Source of the DNA: Christensenella sp. UBA3944
GTDB lineage: Bacteria > Bacillota > Clostridia > Christensenellales > DTU072
Direction: 5' to 3'
Length of the DNA stretch: 64,000 nucleotides
NCBI GenBank assembly: GCA_002385605.1
Contig: DGDU01000033.1
Span: forward strand, 21,396-85,395
Part shown: one piece after another, positions 27,211 to 35,409 of the stretch
How positions within the stretch are numbered: the stretch's first letter is position 1
Layout: each line of letters opens with the position of its first letter
Translations under genes and position numbers: made by a program
The notes under the pieces: model-generated
Database searches by the model: none
What the model saw: only the letters and a program-made list of their open reading frames with translations
What the model was told of the DNA's origin: nothing

Positions 27211-28733
27211 GACTCGACGCCCCTCACCCTGTACTGAATGGCCTCGGCTATGTCGTTAGCCTGTATGTCGATCGCGCCCCGTAAGTCGGCTATCGTCCTT
27301 GCCGTCTTTATTATGCGGGTCAGCCCCCTCGCGCTTAGCTTAAACCTCGTAAACGCGGTCTCCAGCAGCTTTTCGCTGGCGGCGTCCAAGGCGCAATACT
27401 TTTTTATCTGCGCGTTGGTCATACGGGAATTGGTATAAAAGCCTTTGCCCTTGAACCTCTCACGCTGAATCTCCCTTGCCGCCTCTACCCTCTTTTTGAT
27501 GTCGGCGCTTGTTTCGGCGGGAGCCGAAACGCGCAGCTCGCTGTAATCCACGCCGTCTACATCGACATAAATATCTATCCTGTCCAGCAGCGGGCCGGAT
27601 ATCCTTGCCTTGTACTTCATCTTGGCGATGGGCGAGCAGGTGCATTCCTTAAACCTGCTTCCGTCGTGCCCGCAGGGGCAGGGGTTCATGCTGGCTACAA
27701 GCATAAAGCTTGCGGGGTACTCTACCGTACGGGTCACCCTCGTTACAGTCACCGTGCCGTCCTCTAAGGGCTGGCGCAGAGTTTCGAGGGTCTTTTTGTT
27801 GTATTCCGGCATTTCGTCTAGGAACAGCACCCCGTTGTGGGCAAGGCTGACCTCGCCCGGCTTGCTGTGCGCCCCTCCGCCTATCAGGCTGAACAGGCTT
27901 GCCGTATGGTGGGGCGCCCTGAACGGCCTTGAGGTAATCATACCCCTCTCGCCGTCCGTCCTGCCCGCCACGCTGTGAATCTTTGTGGTTTCGATGGCCT
28001 CCCCGAAGGTCATATCGGGCATAATTGTGGGCACGCACTTGGCAAGCATCGTTTTGCCAGCCCCGGGCGGGCCGCAAAGAAGTATGTTGTGCCCTCCCGC
28101 GACGGCAATCTCCAGTGCCCTTTTGGCCGCCGACTGCCCTTTTATATCCGCCATATCGATGCCGTATTTATCCGCCGCCGGGGAGGACTCATATTTGGAG
28201 TACTCGACGGGCTTGGCGTCCATTATCCCCGAAAGGAAGGAGCAGACATCGCACAGGGTTTTCATGGCGAACACTTTCGCGCCCACTATGTAGCTTGCCT
28301 CTTTTGCGTTGTCGTAAGGCACAATAAACCGCTTATACCCTCTCTGAAGGGCGCTTATAAGCAGAGGAAGTATGCCGTTTACCCTTCGTATGCCGCCGTC
28401 CAGCGACAGCTCGCCTATTATTATGTAATCTGTTAGCCCCTCTGAGGGGATTTGCTCGGTCGCCGCGAGAAACCCGACAGCAATCGGAAGGTCGAAGGCC
28501 GAACCTTCCTTTTCGGTATCGGCGGGAGCGAGGTTAACCGTCACTTTGCGCGGCATAAAGTCGTAACTGGAGTTCTTTATCGCCGAGCGCACCCTGTTTC
28601 TTGCCTCTTTTACCGATGTGCCCGCCAGCCCCACTATGTCGAAGCCCGGCACGCCGCCCTGGACATCCACCTCTATGTCGATGGGATATCCGTCTATACC
28701 TTCAAGCCCGTAAGATTTAATTACCGCAAGCAT
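27207..28733 (-). CDS. comM: ComM/YifB-type Mg-chelatase-like AAA+ ATPase
   Basis: A 508-residue protein. An N-terminal ChlI/Lon-like domain precedes an AAA+ core with Walker A GPPGAGKT near residues 215-222 and Walker B LFLDEMPEY, and a C-terminal Mg-chelatase helical domain. ComM promotes branch migration during natural transformation in Gram-negative species; the role in Firmicutes is less clear. It heads a 12-gene minus-strand run that ends at iscU and starts behind an AGAGGAG ribosome site. Confidence 0.93.
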   Translation of the reverse strand: MLAVIKSYGLEGIDGYPIDIEVDVQGGVPGFDIVGLAGTSVKEARNRVRSAIKNSSYDFMPRKVTVNLAPADTEKEGSAFDLPIAVGFLAATEQIPSEGLTDYIIIGELSLDGGIRRVNGILPLLISALQRGYKRFIVPYDNAKEASYIVGAKVFAMKTLCDVCSFLSGIMDAKPVEYSKYESSPAADKYGIDMADIKGQSAAKRALEIAVAGGHNILLCGPPGAGKTMLAKCVPTIMPDMTFGEAIETTKIHSVAGRTDGERGMITSRPFRAPHHTASLFSLIGGGAHSKPGEVSLAHNGVLFLDEMPEYNKKTLETLRQPLEDGTVTVTRVTRTVEYPASFMLVASMNPCPCGHDGSRFKECTCSPIAKMKYKARISGPLLDRIDIYVDVDGVDYSELRVSAPAETSADIKKRVEAAREIQRERFKGKGFYTNSRMTNAQIKKYCALDAASEKLLETAFTRFKLSARGLTRIIKTARTIADLRGAIDIQANDIAEAIQYRVRGVES

Positions 28734-28800
28734 TTTCTCCTCTCATCATCATAGGTTTCTTAAGCTATTGATAATTACTTTCTTTAGAAAATTATCCGAC

Positions 28801-28839
28801 AAAAGAAGGGCTGTTTTTTTGTAAACAGCCCCTTTTTTT
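28801..28839. terminator. intrinsic terminator, possibly bidirectional, after the polytopic membrane protein gene
   Basis: The stem GGGCTGTTT (28808-28816) / AAACAGCCC (28823-28831) has a T-rich tract on either strand, TTCTTTT reading minus and TTTTTTT reading plus. It lies 10-18 bases after the stop of the minus-strand gene at 28849 and separates it from comM. Confidence 0.88.
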
Positions 28840-28848
28840 CTTTTGATA

Positions 28849-31122
28849 TTAATCTTTGTTTTGGGAGTCTTTGTTTTCGGCTTCCTTGGCTTGCTTTGTT
28901 AGCCTTCTCTTTTCTTTGCGCTCGGCAATTTCTTCCTTGAGCGCCTTTACCACTTGCCGGGTGAAGGCCGAAACTTTTGCGCCGAAGTTTCTTGTTGTTA
29001 TCATCGCGTTTGCGGCGACGCTCGAAACATAGGTCAGATACGGCACGCGAAGCACCAGAAATTCGCTTGTCTTATTGTTTACAATCGAGTCGTAAGCGAC
29101 AACTATAAAGTAAATAACAAGCAGCAGGTTGAGGGCGCCGAAGGTGTACATAAGTGCTCCCTTGGGTATGGCGGCGATGCCGGCGGCGTCGTAGCTTACT
29201 ACCATATTTACATAGCCGATGTTCACAAACATCATAGCGGCAAACAGCACCAGGGCAAGGTACAGCCTCTTGTCTTTTACAAGGGCGGTATAGATGAACA
29301 TCAGGGGCAGAGCTATAAACAGCGAAGCCGGGTTGAGGTTGTTGGTAAAGTACCAATAAACTACGGCGAACGCCGAGGCAAGCATAACGAGCTGCAGCCT
29401 GCTTCTGCTCTTGAAGTACGCCGCGCCCCACAAACCAAGTATGAACAGCACAAAGAAGATGGTGATGGCTGTAGACTCGGTGGTGACGGGCTTGAAGTTG
29501 TTGCCGAGAAGCCCCTGGAAGTTGAAAGCGTTTGCGGTGTAGACATTGGCGCCCTTGACGGTTTCGATATACTTGTCGAAAGCAAAGAAGGCTTCGCCCT
29601 TGCCTATCTCGTTTACGGCAAACGGCAGGGTTATGAGGTAGAAGAGAATGAGCCCGCCGACAACTGCGATGGTGGGTGTCAGCCAGCCCCAAAGCTTCTT
29701 TTCCTTGATGCCCCTGTAAATGAGAAGGCCTGTGTAGAACAGCACGAAGGGGCAGACAAGAAGCATAGCGGGCGAGGTAAGCGCGGCTACGAAGTAGGCG
29801 CACGCCATGCCGATGTAGTTTTTGTTAAGCAGGAAGTAGAACGAAAGCACGGCAAAGAACACGGCTATGGATACCATCGAGCCCCAAGCGGCGCTTAGCG
29901 CGAGGGTGACGGGAAGCAGCGTGTACAGGCCGGCGAGAAGTGTCGCGGCAACCTTGCCCTGCTTGTCGGCTATAAGCTTGTAGATTATAACCGCCGTGCC
30001 GATATCGGCAGCCACGGCAAACATCTTAAGTGTGGCCGCGGCGGTGAGGATTATGGTGGCGTCGGACGCTTTTGCGGCCTCGCCTATGCGGGCGATAAGC
30101 CCGGCGATAGTATCGAAGTACAGCGCGAACGGCATGAATGTGGCGTCGGGATTATATTGGAAGAAATACGGCATGCCGTATTTGCCGAGCCATACGCCGT
30201 AAAATGCGTGATTACCGAGGTCGAAGCCGTGGTATATAGACTGAATGAGGCTTCCGCCGGCGATTAAGGATTCGGAAAGGACTATTATAAACCTTACGAG
30301 GAACCCTACGCCGATAACAAGAAGCAGGCCGAGGTATTTGTGTTCCGAAATAAGCTTCCAGAACCTGTTCTGCCCCTCTCCCTTCTCGATGGCGGCCGAG
30401 CGGGCGCGCAGCATATAGAAAGCGTAGGCGATTATGAGGGTCATTATGCCGCCCACTATAACATAGGCGTTGTTGAAGGCGGTGGGCCTGCCGTAAGTAG
30501 TCCTGTTGAGGTCGTACAAAGCGACGCCCTCTTGTGTTGCCTCGTCCTTTTCTACCCTGGTGAGCGAGATGTCCGAAATAACAAGGCTTGATACACTTAC
30601 CTGTCTTTCTTCGGAGCCGATATAGATGGCGAGAGTCGCTTCCCGCACATTGCCCGTTTTAAAGTAAAAAGACTGGGTCTTTCTGTCGGTCGCTCCCTTG
30701 TGGAAAACGGCTTTATCTATGCCGCGGTTAAAGTTTTTGTCCTCGAGGAAGCCCACCCAAAGCCCGTCGTAGTCTTTGGTGATATCCTTAGCGGACATCG
30801 AGCCGGACGAGAAGGTGTAGCTTACCTTGTAGTACGAATTGGGCTTTAGGTTTACCTTTTGGGAAACGGTTGCCCAGCCCGCCGAAGATGTGTTTATTGT
30901 AAGATTGTTGGACGCGTTGGAAAAGGTATCCGTTACCGTGCCGCCCGAGGTCAGCGTCCAGTCTTTTCTGAGCTCGCTGAGGCTGCCGTTGTAATTAAAA
31001 ATGCCGCTTTCGCCGCCTTTAAGGATATTAACCCCGTATTTGGATTCGGCTTTGGGTACGCACCCCAGCAGTAATACCGCGCATAATACTATTATGCAAG
31101 CTGCCCAAAATCTCTTTTTCAT
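28849..31122 (-). CDS. polytopic membrane protein with N-terminal lipobox and beta-rich ectodomain, GT-C-like
   Basis: A 757-residue protein. The N-terminus is a signal segment with lipobox LLGC (C21). Residues of about 30-195 form a Ser/Thr-rich, beta-type region with no membrane helix, resembling carbohydrate-binding-like sandwiches. A transmembrane helix near 220-240 and then about nine more follow, and a Lys/Glu-rich cytoplasmic tail ends the protein. The first large external loop carries FDLGNHAFYGVW and YNPDATFMPFALYF, reminiscent of the acidic loop and aromatic-Pro motifs of GT-C membrane glycosyltransferases. No diagnostic motif is certain, so the glycosyltransferase call is inference. 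It lies between rplS and comM. Confidence 0.5.
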   Translation of the reverse strand: MKKRFWAACIIVLCAVLLLGCVPKAESKYGVNILKGGESGIFNYNGSLSELRKDWTLTSGGTVTDTFSNASNNLTINTSSAGWATVSQKVNLKPNSYYKVSYTFSSGSMSAKDITKDYDGLWVGFLEDKNFNRGIDKAVFHKGATDRKTQSFYFKTGNVREATLAIYIGSEERQVSVSSLVISDISLTRVEKDEATQEGVALYDLNRTTYGRPTAFNNAYVIVGGIMTLIIAYAFYMLRARSAAIEKGEGQNRFWKLISEHKYLGLLLVIGVGFLVRFIIVLSESLIAGGSLIQSIYHGFDLGNHAFYGVWLGKYGMPYFFQYNPDATFMPFALYFDTIAGLIARIGEAAKASDATIILTAAATLKMFAVAADIGTAVIIYKLIADKQGKVAATLLAGLYTLLPVTLALSAAWGSMVSIAVFFAVLSFYFLLNKNYIGMACAYFVAALTSPAMLLVCPFVLFYTGLLIYRGIKEKKLWGWLTPTIAVVGGLILFYLITLPFAVNEIGKGEAFFAFDKYIETVKGANVYTANAFNFQGLLGNNFKPVTTESTAITIFFVLFILGLWGAAYFKSRSRLQLVMLASAFAVVYWYFTNNLNPASLFIALPLMFIYTALVKDKRLYLALVLFAAMMFVNIGYVNMVVSYDAAGIAAIPKGALMYTFGALNLLLVIYFIVVAYDSIVNNKTSEFLVLRVPYLTYVSSVAANAMITTRNFGAKVSAFTRQVVKALKEEIAERKEKRRLTKQAKEAENKDSQNKD

Positions 31123-31160
31123 AGACGCTCCTAAACAATATTATAATCAAAGATAAGATA

Positions 31161-31187
31161 TCCCGGCTCCGAAAACCGAAACCGGGA
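31161..31187. other. GC-rich hairpin between rplS and the membrane protein gene
   Basis: TCCCGG (31161-31166) pairs with CCGGGA (31182-31187) across a 15-base loop. On the minus strand it follows the rplS stop but lacks a clear T-run, so it may be an attenuator or an mRNA end-stabiliser rather than a full terminator. Confidence 0.4.
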
Positions 31188-31201
31188 ATAGGCGCAATTT
31201 C

Positions 31202-31552
31202 TTACTTGTTGATGTCGGCTTGCTTTGTTCTGGCGGCCTTGCCGGTGCGCTCTCTGAGGTAGTTGAGCTTGGCCCTTCTTACCTTACCGCGGCGAACGAT
31301 TTCGATGCGGTCGATTTTGGGGGAATGGAGCGGGAATGTTCTCTCGACGCCGATGCCGAAGGATATGCGGCGAACGGTGAAGGTTTCGCGGATGCTGCCG
31401 CCGCGGCGGGCTATAACGGTGCCTTCATACGCCTGAATCCTTTCGCGGTTTCCTTCGATAATCTTGTAGTAAACCCTGATGTCGTCGCCGATGTTAAAAT
31501 CGGGAATGTCGGACCTGAGGCCCTCTTTTTCGATGATGTCGATAATGTTCAT
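31202..31552 (-). CDS. rplS: ribosomal protein L19
   Basis: A 116-residue L19 with the family blocks [36 protein letters not shown] and [13 protein letters not shown], followed by the basic C-terminal segment. It lies at the 30S-50S interface. Usually it follows trmD directly; here rbgA, rnhB and yraN come between, and rplS has its own promoter and a structured 5' leader. Confidence 0.97.
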   Translation of the reverse strand: MNIIDIIEKEGLRSDIPDFNIGDDIRVYYKIIEGNRERIQAYEGTVIARRGGSIRETFTVRRISFGIGVERTFPLHSPKIDRIEIVRRGKVRRAKLNYLRERTGKAARTKQADINK

Positions 31553-31640
31553 GACTTACCTCCGTGTATACACATGGCGTACATACCGATTTGGAATTTC
31601 GCTTTTATAAAAGCATCGGCATAGGTCCGCCACAAAGTCT
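31553..31640 (-). promoter_or_regulatory. structured 5' leader of rplS, candidate L19 leader
   Basis: The 5' untranslated region of about 87 bases folds by eye into nested helices. TGGCG pairs with CGCCA on the outside, ATGCCGAT pairs with ATCGGTAT within it, and GCTTTTATAAAAGC forms the tip. A separate palindrome GTGTATACAC lies directly before the GGAGG ribosome site. L19 leaders that bind the protein product are known in Firmicutes (established). That this is one is inference from position and folding. Confidence 0.5.
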
Positions 31641-31645
31641 TTTAT

Positions 31646-31674
31646 ATGTTAACAAATAAATAAATAATTATCAA
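31646..31674 (-). promoter_or_regulatory. probable rplS promoter
   Basis: On the minus strand TTGATA (31669-31674) and TAACAT (31646-31651) are spaced by exactly 17 bases, giving a start about 87 bases before the rplS ATG. Confidence 0.6.
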
Positions 31675-31750
31675 GCATTTGTCGGCAATAAAATCCGCAT
31701 TTTTTATGAAGATTTGCCGAACTTTTTGAACAAATATCCCGCCTGTTTCG

Positions 31751-32110
31751 CTATATGAAATCGCCGTAGAAAGCGTTTTCGATGTGCCCGATGCCGAGGT
31801 CTGTTACGCTCACGACATCGAAGCGGGCGGGCATGTCCTCCAGCCTGTTGCCGGCAAGATACATGCTTGCGGCTTTTATCAGTTTTCTCATTTTGGGTTT
31901 CGTAATGCTCTCCAGCGGATCCCCTAACTCTTTGTCCTTGCGATATCTCACTTCGACAAAGACAATTGTCCCTCTGTCCTCGCACACTATATCCAGCTCG
32001 CCTATCCTCGGATAATTCACATTCTTACCGAGGATCCTGTATCCCTTTTGCTCGAGATATTCGGCGGCTTTGCGCTCGGCGAGTATGCCATCGGCGGGGG
32101 AGTGAGGCAT
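31751..32110 (-). CDS. YraN/UPF0102 endonuclease-fold protein
   Basis: A 119-residue protein of the UPF0102 family. It has the restriction-endonuclease-like core: E in LAERKAAEYLEQKGYRIL, then GELDIVCEDRGTIVFVEVRYRK with the D-x(n)-ExR/K pattern of this fold. The start at 32110 overlaps the rnhB stop by one base (TAATG) behind a GGAGGG ribosome site; an upstream in-frame ATG at 32164 lies inside rnhB and is rejected. Biochemical function is unknown; a role in DNA repair or processing is only suggested by fold and by its usual neighbour rnhB. Confidence 0.9.
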   Translation of the reverse strand: MPHSPADGILAERKAAEYLEQKGYRILGKNVNYPRIGELDIVCEDRGTIVFVEVRYRKDKELGDPLESITKPKMRKLIKAASMYLAGNRLEDMPARFDVVSVTDLGIGHIENAFYGDFI

Positions 32111-32730
32111 TATTCCCTTCCCTCCAGTATCTTTCGTATAAAGGTTTTGCGGTGTATGGGGCAAGGGCCGTACTTTTTTATCATCTCGATATGATGCCTG
32201 GTGCCGTAGCCCTTGTGGTCCTCGAAGCCGTACTCGGGGTACAGCTCGGCATACTTTATCATAAGGTTGTCCCTTTCGACTTTGGCAAGCACCGACGCCA
32301 TACCGATGGAATAACTTAAGGCGTCGCCGTGTATGATGCTAACCTCCGCCATGCCCGTATCCAGCTTCAACGCGTCTATAAAAAGCACTTCGGGTTGGGT
32401 GGGAAGAGAGAAAACGGCGGACTTCATAGCCTGTTTGGTGGCGTTAAGTATATTTATTTCGTCTATTACATCGTGGCCGACTGTCGCCGTCGCGGCGGCA
32501 ACCGCCGTAGCCTTTATCTCGGGATAAATCTCCCTTCTGAATTTGTCGGTAAGCATCTTGCTGTCGGTAACGCCCTTTATCATTTTTTTGAAGTTGGGAA
32601 TCACCGCGCCAGCCATAACGGGCCCCGCTAGCGGGCCCCTGCCTACCTCGTCCACCCCGCAAATGAGGTATTTACCAAGGGCAAAATAATCCTTTTCGTA
32701 AAATAAATTGTCCATAGGTGTGTTATCCAT
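32110..32730 (-). CDS. rnhB: ribonuclease HII
   Basis: A 206-residue RNase HII that removes ribonucleotides and RNA primers from DNA. The motif CGVDEVGRGPLAGPV carries the first Asp-Glu pair, and catalytic Asp residues follow in LFIDALKLD and AKVERDNLM. The start overlaps the rbgA stop by eight bases; a second in-frame ATG at 32715 is possible. The order rbgA-rnhB-yraN is conserved. Confidence 0.96.
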   Translation of the reverse strand: MDNTPMDNLFYEKDYFALGKYLICGVDEVGRGPLAGPVMAGAVIPNFKKMIKGVTDSKMLTDKFRREIYPEIKATAVAAATATVGHDVIDEINILNATKQAMKSAVFSLPTQPEVLFIDALKLDTGMAEVSIIHGDALSYSIGMASVLAKVERDNLMIKYAELYPEYGFEDHKGYGTRHHIEMIKKYGPCPIHRKTFIRKILEGRE

Positions 32731-33571
32731 CGGTCACCCTTTCCAAGACTATTTTGCCCAAATATCCCTTGCGTATATCCATTATTATCGCCCTGCCCGT
32801 CTTGTCGTAGTCGGGCGAGCCGTCTTTCATCATAAGCCCTCTCTTTAGGGCAACCTCGCCCAAAACCGCTAACGGAGCTGTTTCGGCGGGGTTTTCGATT
32901 CCGTACCTTTCTTTTACGCGGTCGGGATAGCTGTTTTGCAGAAACTTTACCGCTTCCAGCCCAAGTTCGGCGATATCGACGATATCGTCCTTAATGCTCC
33001 CTATTATGGCAAGTTTTACGGCCTTCTTTTGGTCGCGGAAGTCGGGGTACAGCACGCCGGGGCTGTCAAGAAGGTCGATATACCTGTCTATGCTGACCCA
33101 TTGCTTGCCGCGGGTCACGCCGGGGCGGTTGCCCGTCGCCGCTTTCTTGCCGCCGGTCAGGCTGTTTATTAGTGTAGACTTGCCCGAATTGGGCACGCCC
33201 AGCACCATCGCCCTTATCGTGCGGGCAACGCCCTTCGCCCTATATTTTTCAATGAGGGGGGCGTTTATCTCTATAAGCCCCTCGATAAGCTTCCGGGCGT
33301 CCGCCCTCGAAAGGCTGTCGGTGGCAATGCAGGGCGCGAAAGAGCTAAGGTATTTTACCCATTCCTCCACCGCCTCGGGCTCGGCGAGGTCGGCTTTGTT
33401 CAATACATATATTCGGGGTTTATTCCCTATCACATCGTTGAAGGCCTCGTTTATGCAGGCAAGCGGGGCCCTGGCGTCCAGCACATAAATGACGCTGTCG
33501 ATAACCGCCATCTCCTCTCTCATCATGCGTATGGCCTTTGTCATGTGGCCGGGAAACCAATGTATAAACAT
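32723..33571 (-). CDS. rbgA: ribosome biogenesis GTPase RbgA (YlqF)
   Basis: A 282-residue circularly permuted GTPase. NKAD (G4) at 58-61 comes before the P-loop GVPNSGKST (125-133) and DSPG (G3), the order that defines the YlqF/RbgA group. It promotes late assembly of the 50S subunit. The start at 33571 (MFIHWFPGHM) overlaps the trmD stop by one base (TAATG). An in-frame upstream start at 33628 lies inside trmD and is rejected. Confidence 0.96.
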   Translation of the reverse strand: MFIHWFPGHMTKAIRMMREEMAVIDSVIYVLDARAPLACINEAFNDVIGNKPRIYVLNKADLAEPEAVEEWVKYLSSFAPCIATDSLSRADARKLIEGLIEINAPLIEKYRAKGVARTIRAMVLGVPNSGKSTLINSLTGGKKAATGNRPGVTRGKQWVSIDRYIDLLDSPGVLYPDFRDQKKAVKLAIIGSIKDDIVDIAELGLEAVKFLQNSYPDRVKERYGIENPAETAPLAVLGEVALKRGLMMKDGSPDYDKTGRAIIMDIRKGYLGKIVLERVTDG

Positions 33572-34239
33572 TACTCTTCCTTTCTCCTGCGCTCGGCGGT
33601 AAGCTTTTCGCTCTGGGCCTTGCGCCACTCCTTAATCTTCTGATGGTTTCCCGAAATCAAAACTTCGGGAACCTTAAGCCCCATAAACTCCTGCGGGCGG
33701 GTATAGTGTGGATACTCTAAGGTTTCGCCGTCGGAGAAGCTTTCTTCCTCGGTAGAGCTCTCGCTGCCGAGAACCCCCGGTATGTATCTTGCCACGGCGT
33801 TTATCACCACCAGAGAGGCAAGGTCGCCCGAGGTAAGCACATAATCGCCAATCGAAAGCTCGGCGTCTATGTCCAGCTCTATTATCCTCTGGTCGATGCC
33901 CTCGTAGCTTCCGTTAACAAGCACGATGTGGTCGAGCTTGGACAGCTCCACCACTTTCTTCTGGGTAAGCTTTTCGCCTTTGGGGCTTAGGTATATCCTT
34001 AGCGCCTTATGCCCGGGGTCGGCGGCCGTTATGCAGTCGTGCAGGGGCTGAGGGGTCATTACCATGCCCGCGCCGCCGCCGAAGGGGTAATCGTCACACT
34101 TTTTGTGCTTATCCTTCGAGTAGTCCCTTATGTTAAGAATCTCCACCTCGAAAACGCCCTTCTGAAGCGCTTTGCCTATGATGCTTTCGTTAAGGGCGTT
34201 ATACATTTCGGGAAAGAGGGTTAGGACGCTAATCTTCAT
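33571..34239 (-). CDS. trmD: tRNA m1G37 methyltransferase TrmD
   Basis: A 222-residue SPOUT enzyme methylating G37 of tRNAs, essential for reading-frame maintenance. Visible motifs are YPFGGGAGMVM, LVNGSYEGIDQRI, SIGDYVLTSGDLA and LEYPHYTRP. It overlaps the rimM end by 11 bases. rplS, its usual downstream neighbour, is about 2 kb further on. Confidence 0.97.
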   Translation of the reverse strand: MKISVLTLFPEMYNALNESIIGKALQKGVFEVEILNIRDYSKDKHKKCDDYPFGGGAGMVMTPQPLHDCITAADPGHKALRIYLSPKGEKLTQKKVVELSKLDHIVLVNGSYEGIDQRIIELDIDAELSIGDYVLTSGDLASLVVINAVARYIPGVLGSESSTEEESFSDGETLEYPHYTRPQEFMGLKVPEVLISGNHQKIKEWRKAQSEKLTAERRRKEE

Positions 34240-34726
34240 ACACCGCCACCTTCTTAAGCTCGGACGGGTCTACCGTTATGGTCTTGTTAGTAATATCGAA
34301 GCTTGTTACGACATTTCCCGCCAAAGCGAACATAAAGGGCTTTCTGCCCGCCACGATGTAGACATCGGCGCTGCCGTGCTGCAAAATCTCTTTTACGAAA
34401 CCCAGTTCGTCGCCGCCCTCGGTTACAACCTTGCACCCTATTATGTCGGCGACATAATACCTTCCCTCGGCGAGGGGCGGGCGGTTGCTGTTATCCACAT
34501 AAACGCTTGCGCCGCGCAATGCTTCGGCGGCGTTTCGGTCGTCTACGCCCTTAATTTTCACATAGGCAAACTGCCCGTCGCCTCTCATCTTTTCGACGGC
34601 GGCGGGCTTGCCGTTAATTATTATCTCTTTTATGCGCGCGAGGTCGGCGTAGCTGTCAAGGAAGTTTCTTACCTTGACCTCACCCTTTATCCCCTGCGGC
34701 TTCAGGACTTCGGCTATAAGCAGCAT
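34229..34726 (-). CDS. rimM: 16S rRNA processing protein RimM
   Basis: A 165-residue RimM. The N-terminal domain starts LLIAEVLKPQGIKGEVKV. The C-terminal PRC-barrel region includes VADIIGCKVVTEGGDELG and PFMFALAGNVVTSFD. It helps 30S head maturation by binding S19. A strong hairpin terminator lies in the 101-base gap after khpA, so rimM may depend on read-through. Confidence 0.95.
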   Translation of the reverse strand: MLLIAEVLKPQGIKGEVKVRNFLDSYADLARIKEIIINGKPAAVEKMRGDGQFAYVKIKGVDDRNAAEALRGASVYVDNSNRPPLAEGRYYVADIIGCKVVTEGGDELGFVKEILQHGSADVYIVAGRKPFMFALAGNVVTSFDITNKTITVDPSELKKVAVYED

Positions 34727-34781
34727 TGCGATCCCTTATAATAAGGATATATTTTGGCAAAAAAGCATAACCTTATCCGCC

Positions 34782-34812
34782 AAAAACGGCGCTTATTGTT
34801 GGTAGCGCCGTT
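34782..34812 (-). terminator. intrinsic terminator or attenuator between khpA and rimM
   Basis: On the minus strand the perfect nine-base-pair stem AACGGCGCT / AGCGCCGTT has a 10-base loop and is followed by TTTTT including the last stem bases. It lies directly after the khpA stop, inside an otherwise continuous operon. Confidence 0.8.
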
Positions 34813-34827
34813 CGTTTGAGGTTTGGC

Positions 34828-35061
34828 TTACTTTTTTTCCTCTATGGATACCTCGTAATGCTTGTCGCTGTTTTGGGCGGCGGCCTTTACCAATATCCTT
34901 ATCGCCTTGGCTGTCCTTCCGAACTTGCCTATAAGCTTGGCGATTTTGTCTTTGTCCACAAAGACTTTTATCTCGACATTGGTATCGTCCTCAAGCATGA
35001 CGATCTCGTAGCTTTCCTCGTCGATTATTTGCTTTACCAGATAATCTACCAAATCGCGCAT
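34828..35061 (-). CDS. khpA: KH-domain RNA-binding protein KhpA
   Basis: A 77-residue single KH-domain protein. The KH signature IGKFGRTAKAIRILVKAAA matches the GxxG loop followed by helix. KhpA pairs with KhpB/EloR in other Firmicutes to bind RNA and affect cell elongation and division. It is three bases after rpsP, its standard position. Confidence 0.95.
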   Translation of the reverse strand: MRDLVDYLVKQIIDEESYEIVMLEDDTNVEIKVFVDKDKIAKLIGKFGRTAKAIRILVKAAAQNSDKHYEVSIEEKK

Positions 35062-35064
35062 GGT

Positions 35065-35364
35065 TTATTCCTCACTGGGGGCTTCGGCTGCTTCGGCCTT
35101 CTTCTTGTAGGCCTTAGAAGACTCGATGATGCCCGCGTTGTATAAAAGGTCACGCACGGTGTCGGTGGGTTGAGCGCCGCGGGCGAGCCACTTCCTGGCG
35201 GTTTCCTCGTCGATTTTGATTTCGGCGGGTTCTTTAACGGGATTATAGTAACCGATTTGCTCGATGTACTGCCCGTCGCGAGCCTTGCGGGAGTCGACCG
35301 CTACGATACGATAGAAAGGAGACTTCTTAGCGCCCATTCTTGTAAGCCTTAGTTTTACTGCCAT
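35065..35364 (-). CDS. rpsP: ribosomal protein S16
   Basis: A 99-residue S16 starting [21 protein letters not shown], with the family block [18 protein letters not shown] at 35382 is in frame but lies before the GGAGGA ribosome site, so the ATG at 35364 is used. The C-terminal tail is Lys/Ala/Glu-rich. Confidence 0.98.
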   Translation of the reverse strand: MAVKLRLTRMGAKKSPFYRIVAVDSRKARDGQYIEQIGYYNPVKEPAEIKIDEETARKWLARGAQPTDTVRDLLYNAGIIESSKAYKKKAEAAEAPSEE

Positions 35365-35409
35365 TTGTTTTTGTTCCTCCAAAGAATTTTGTTATTTTTT
35401 TTGTTTATT

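Noticed and set aside
31667..31730. Terminator after yraN
   Set aside because: TCGGCAA and TTGCCGA can pair, but the loop is about 25 bases and no T-run follows.
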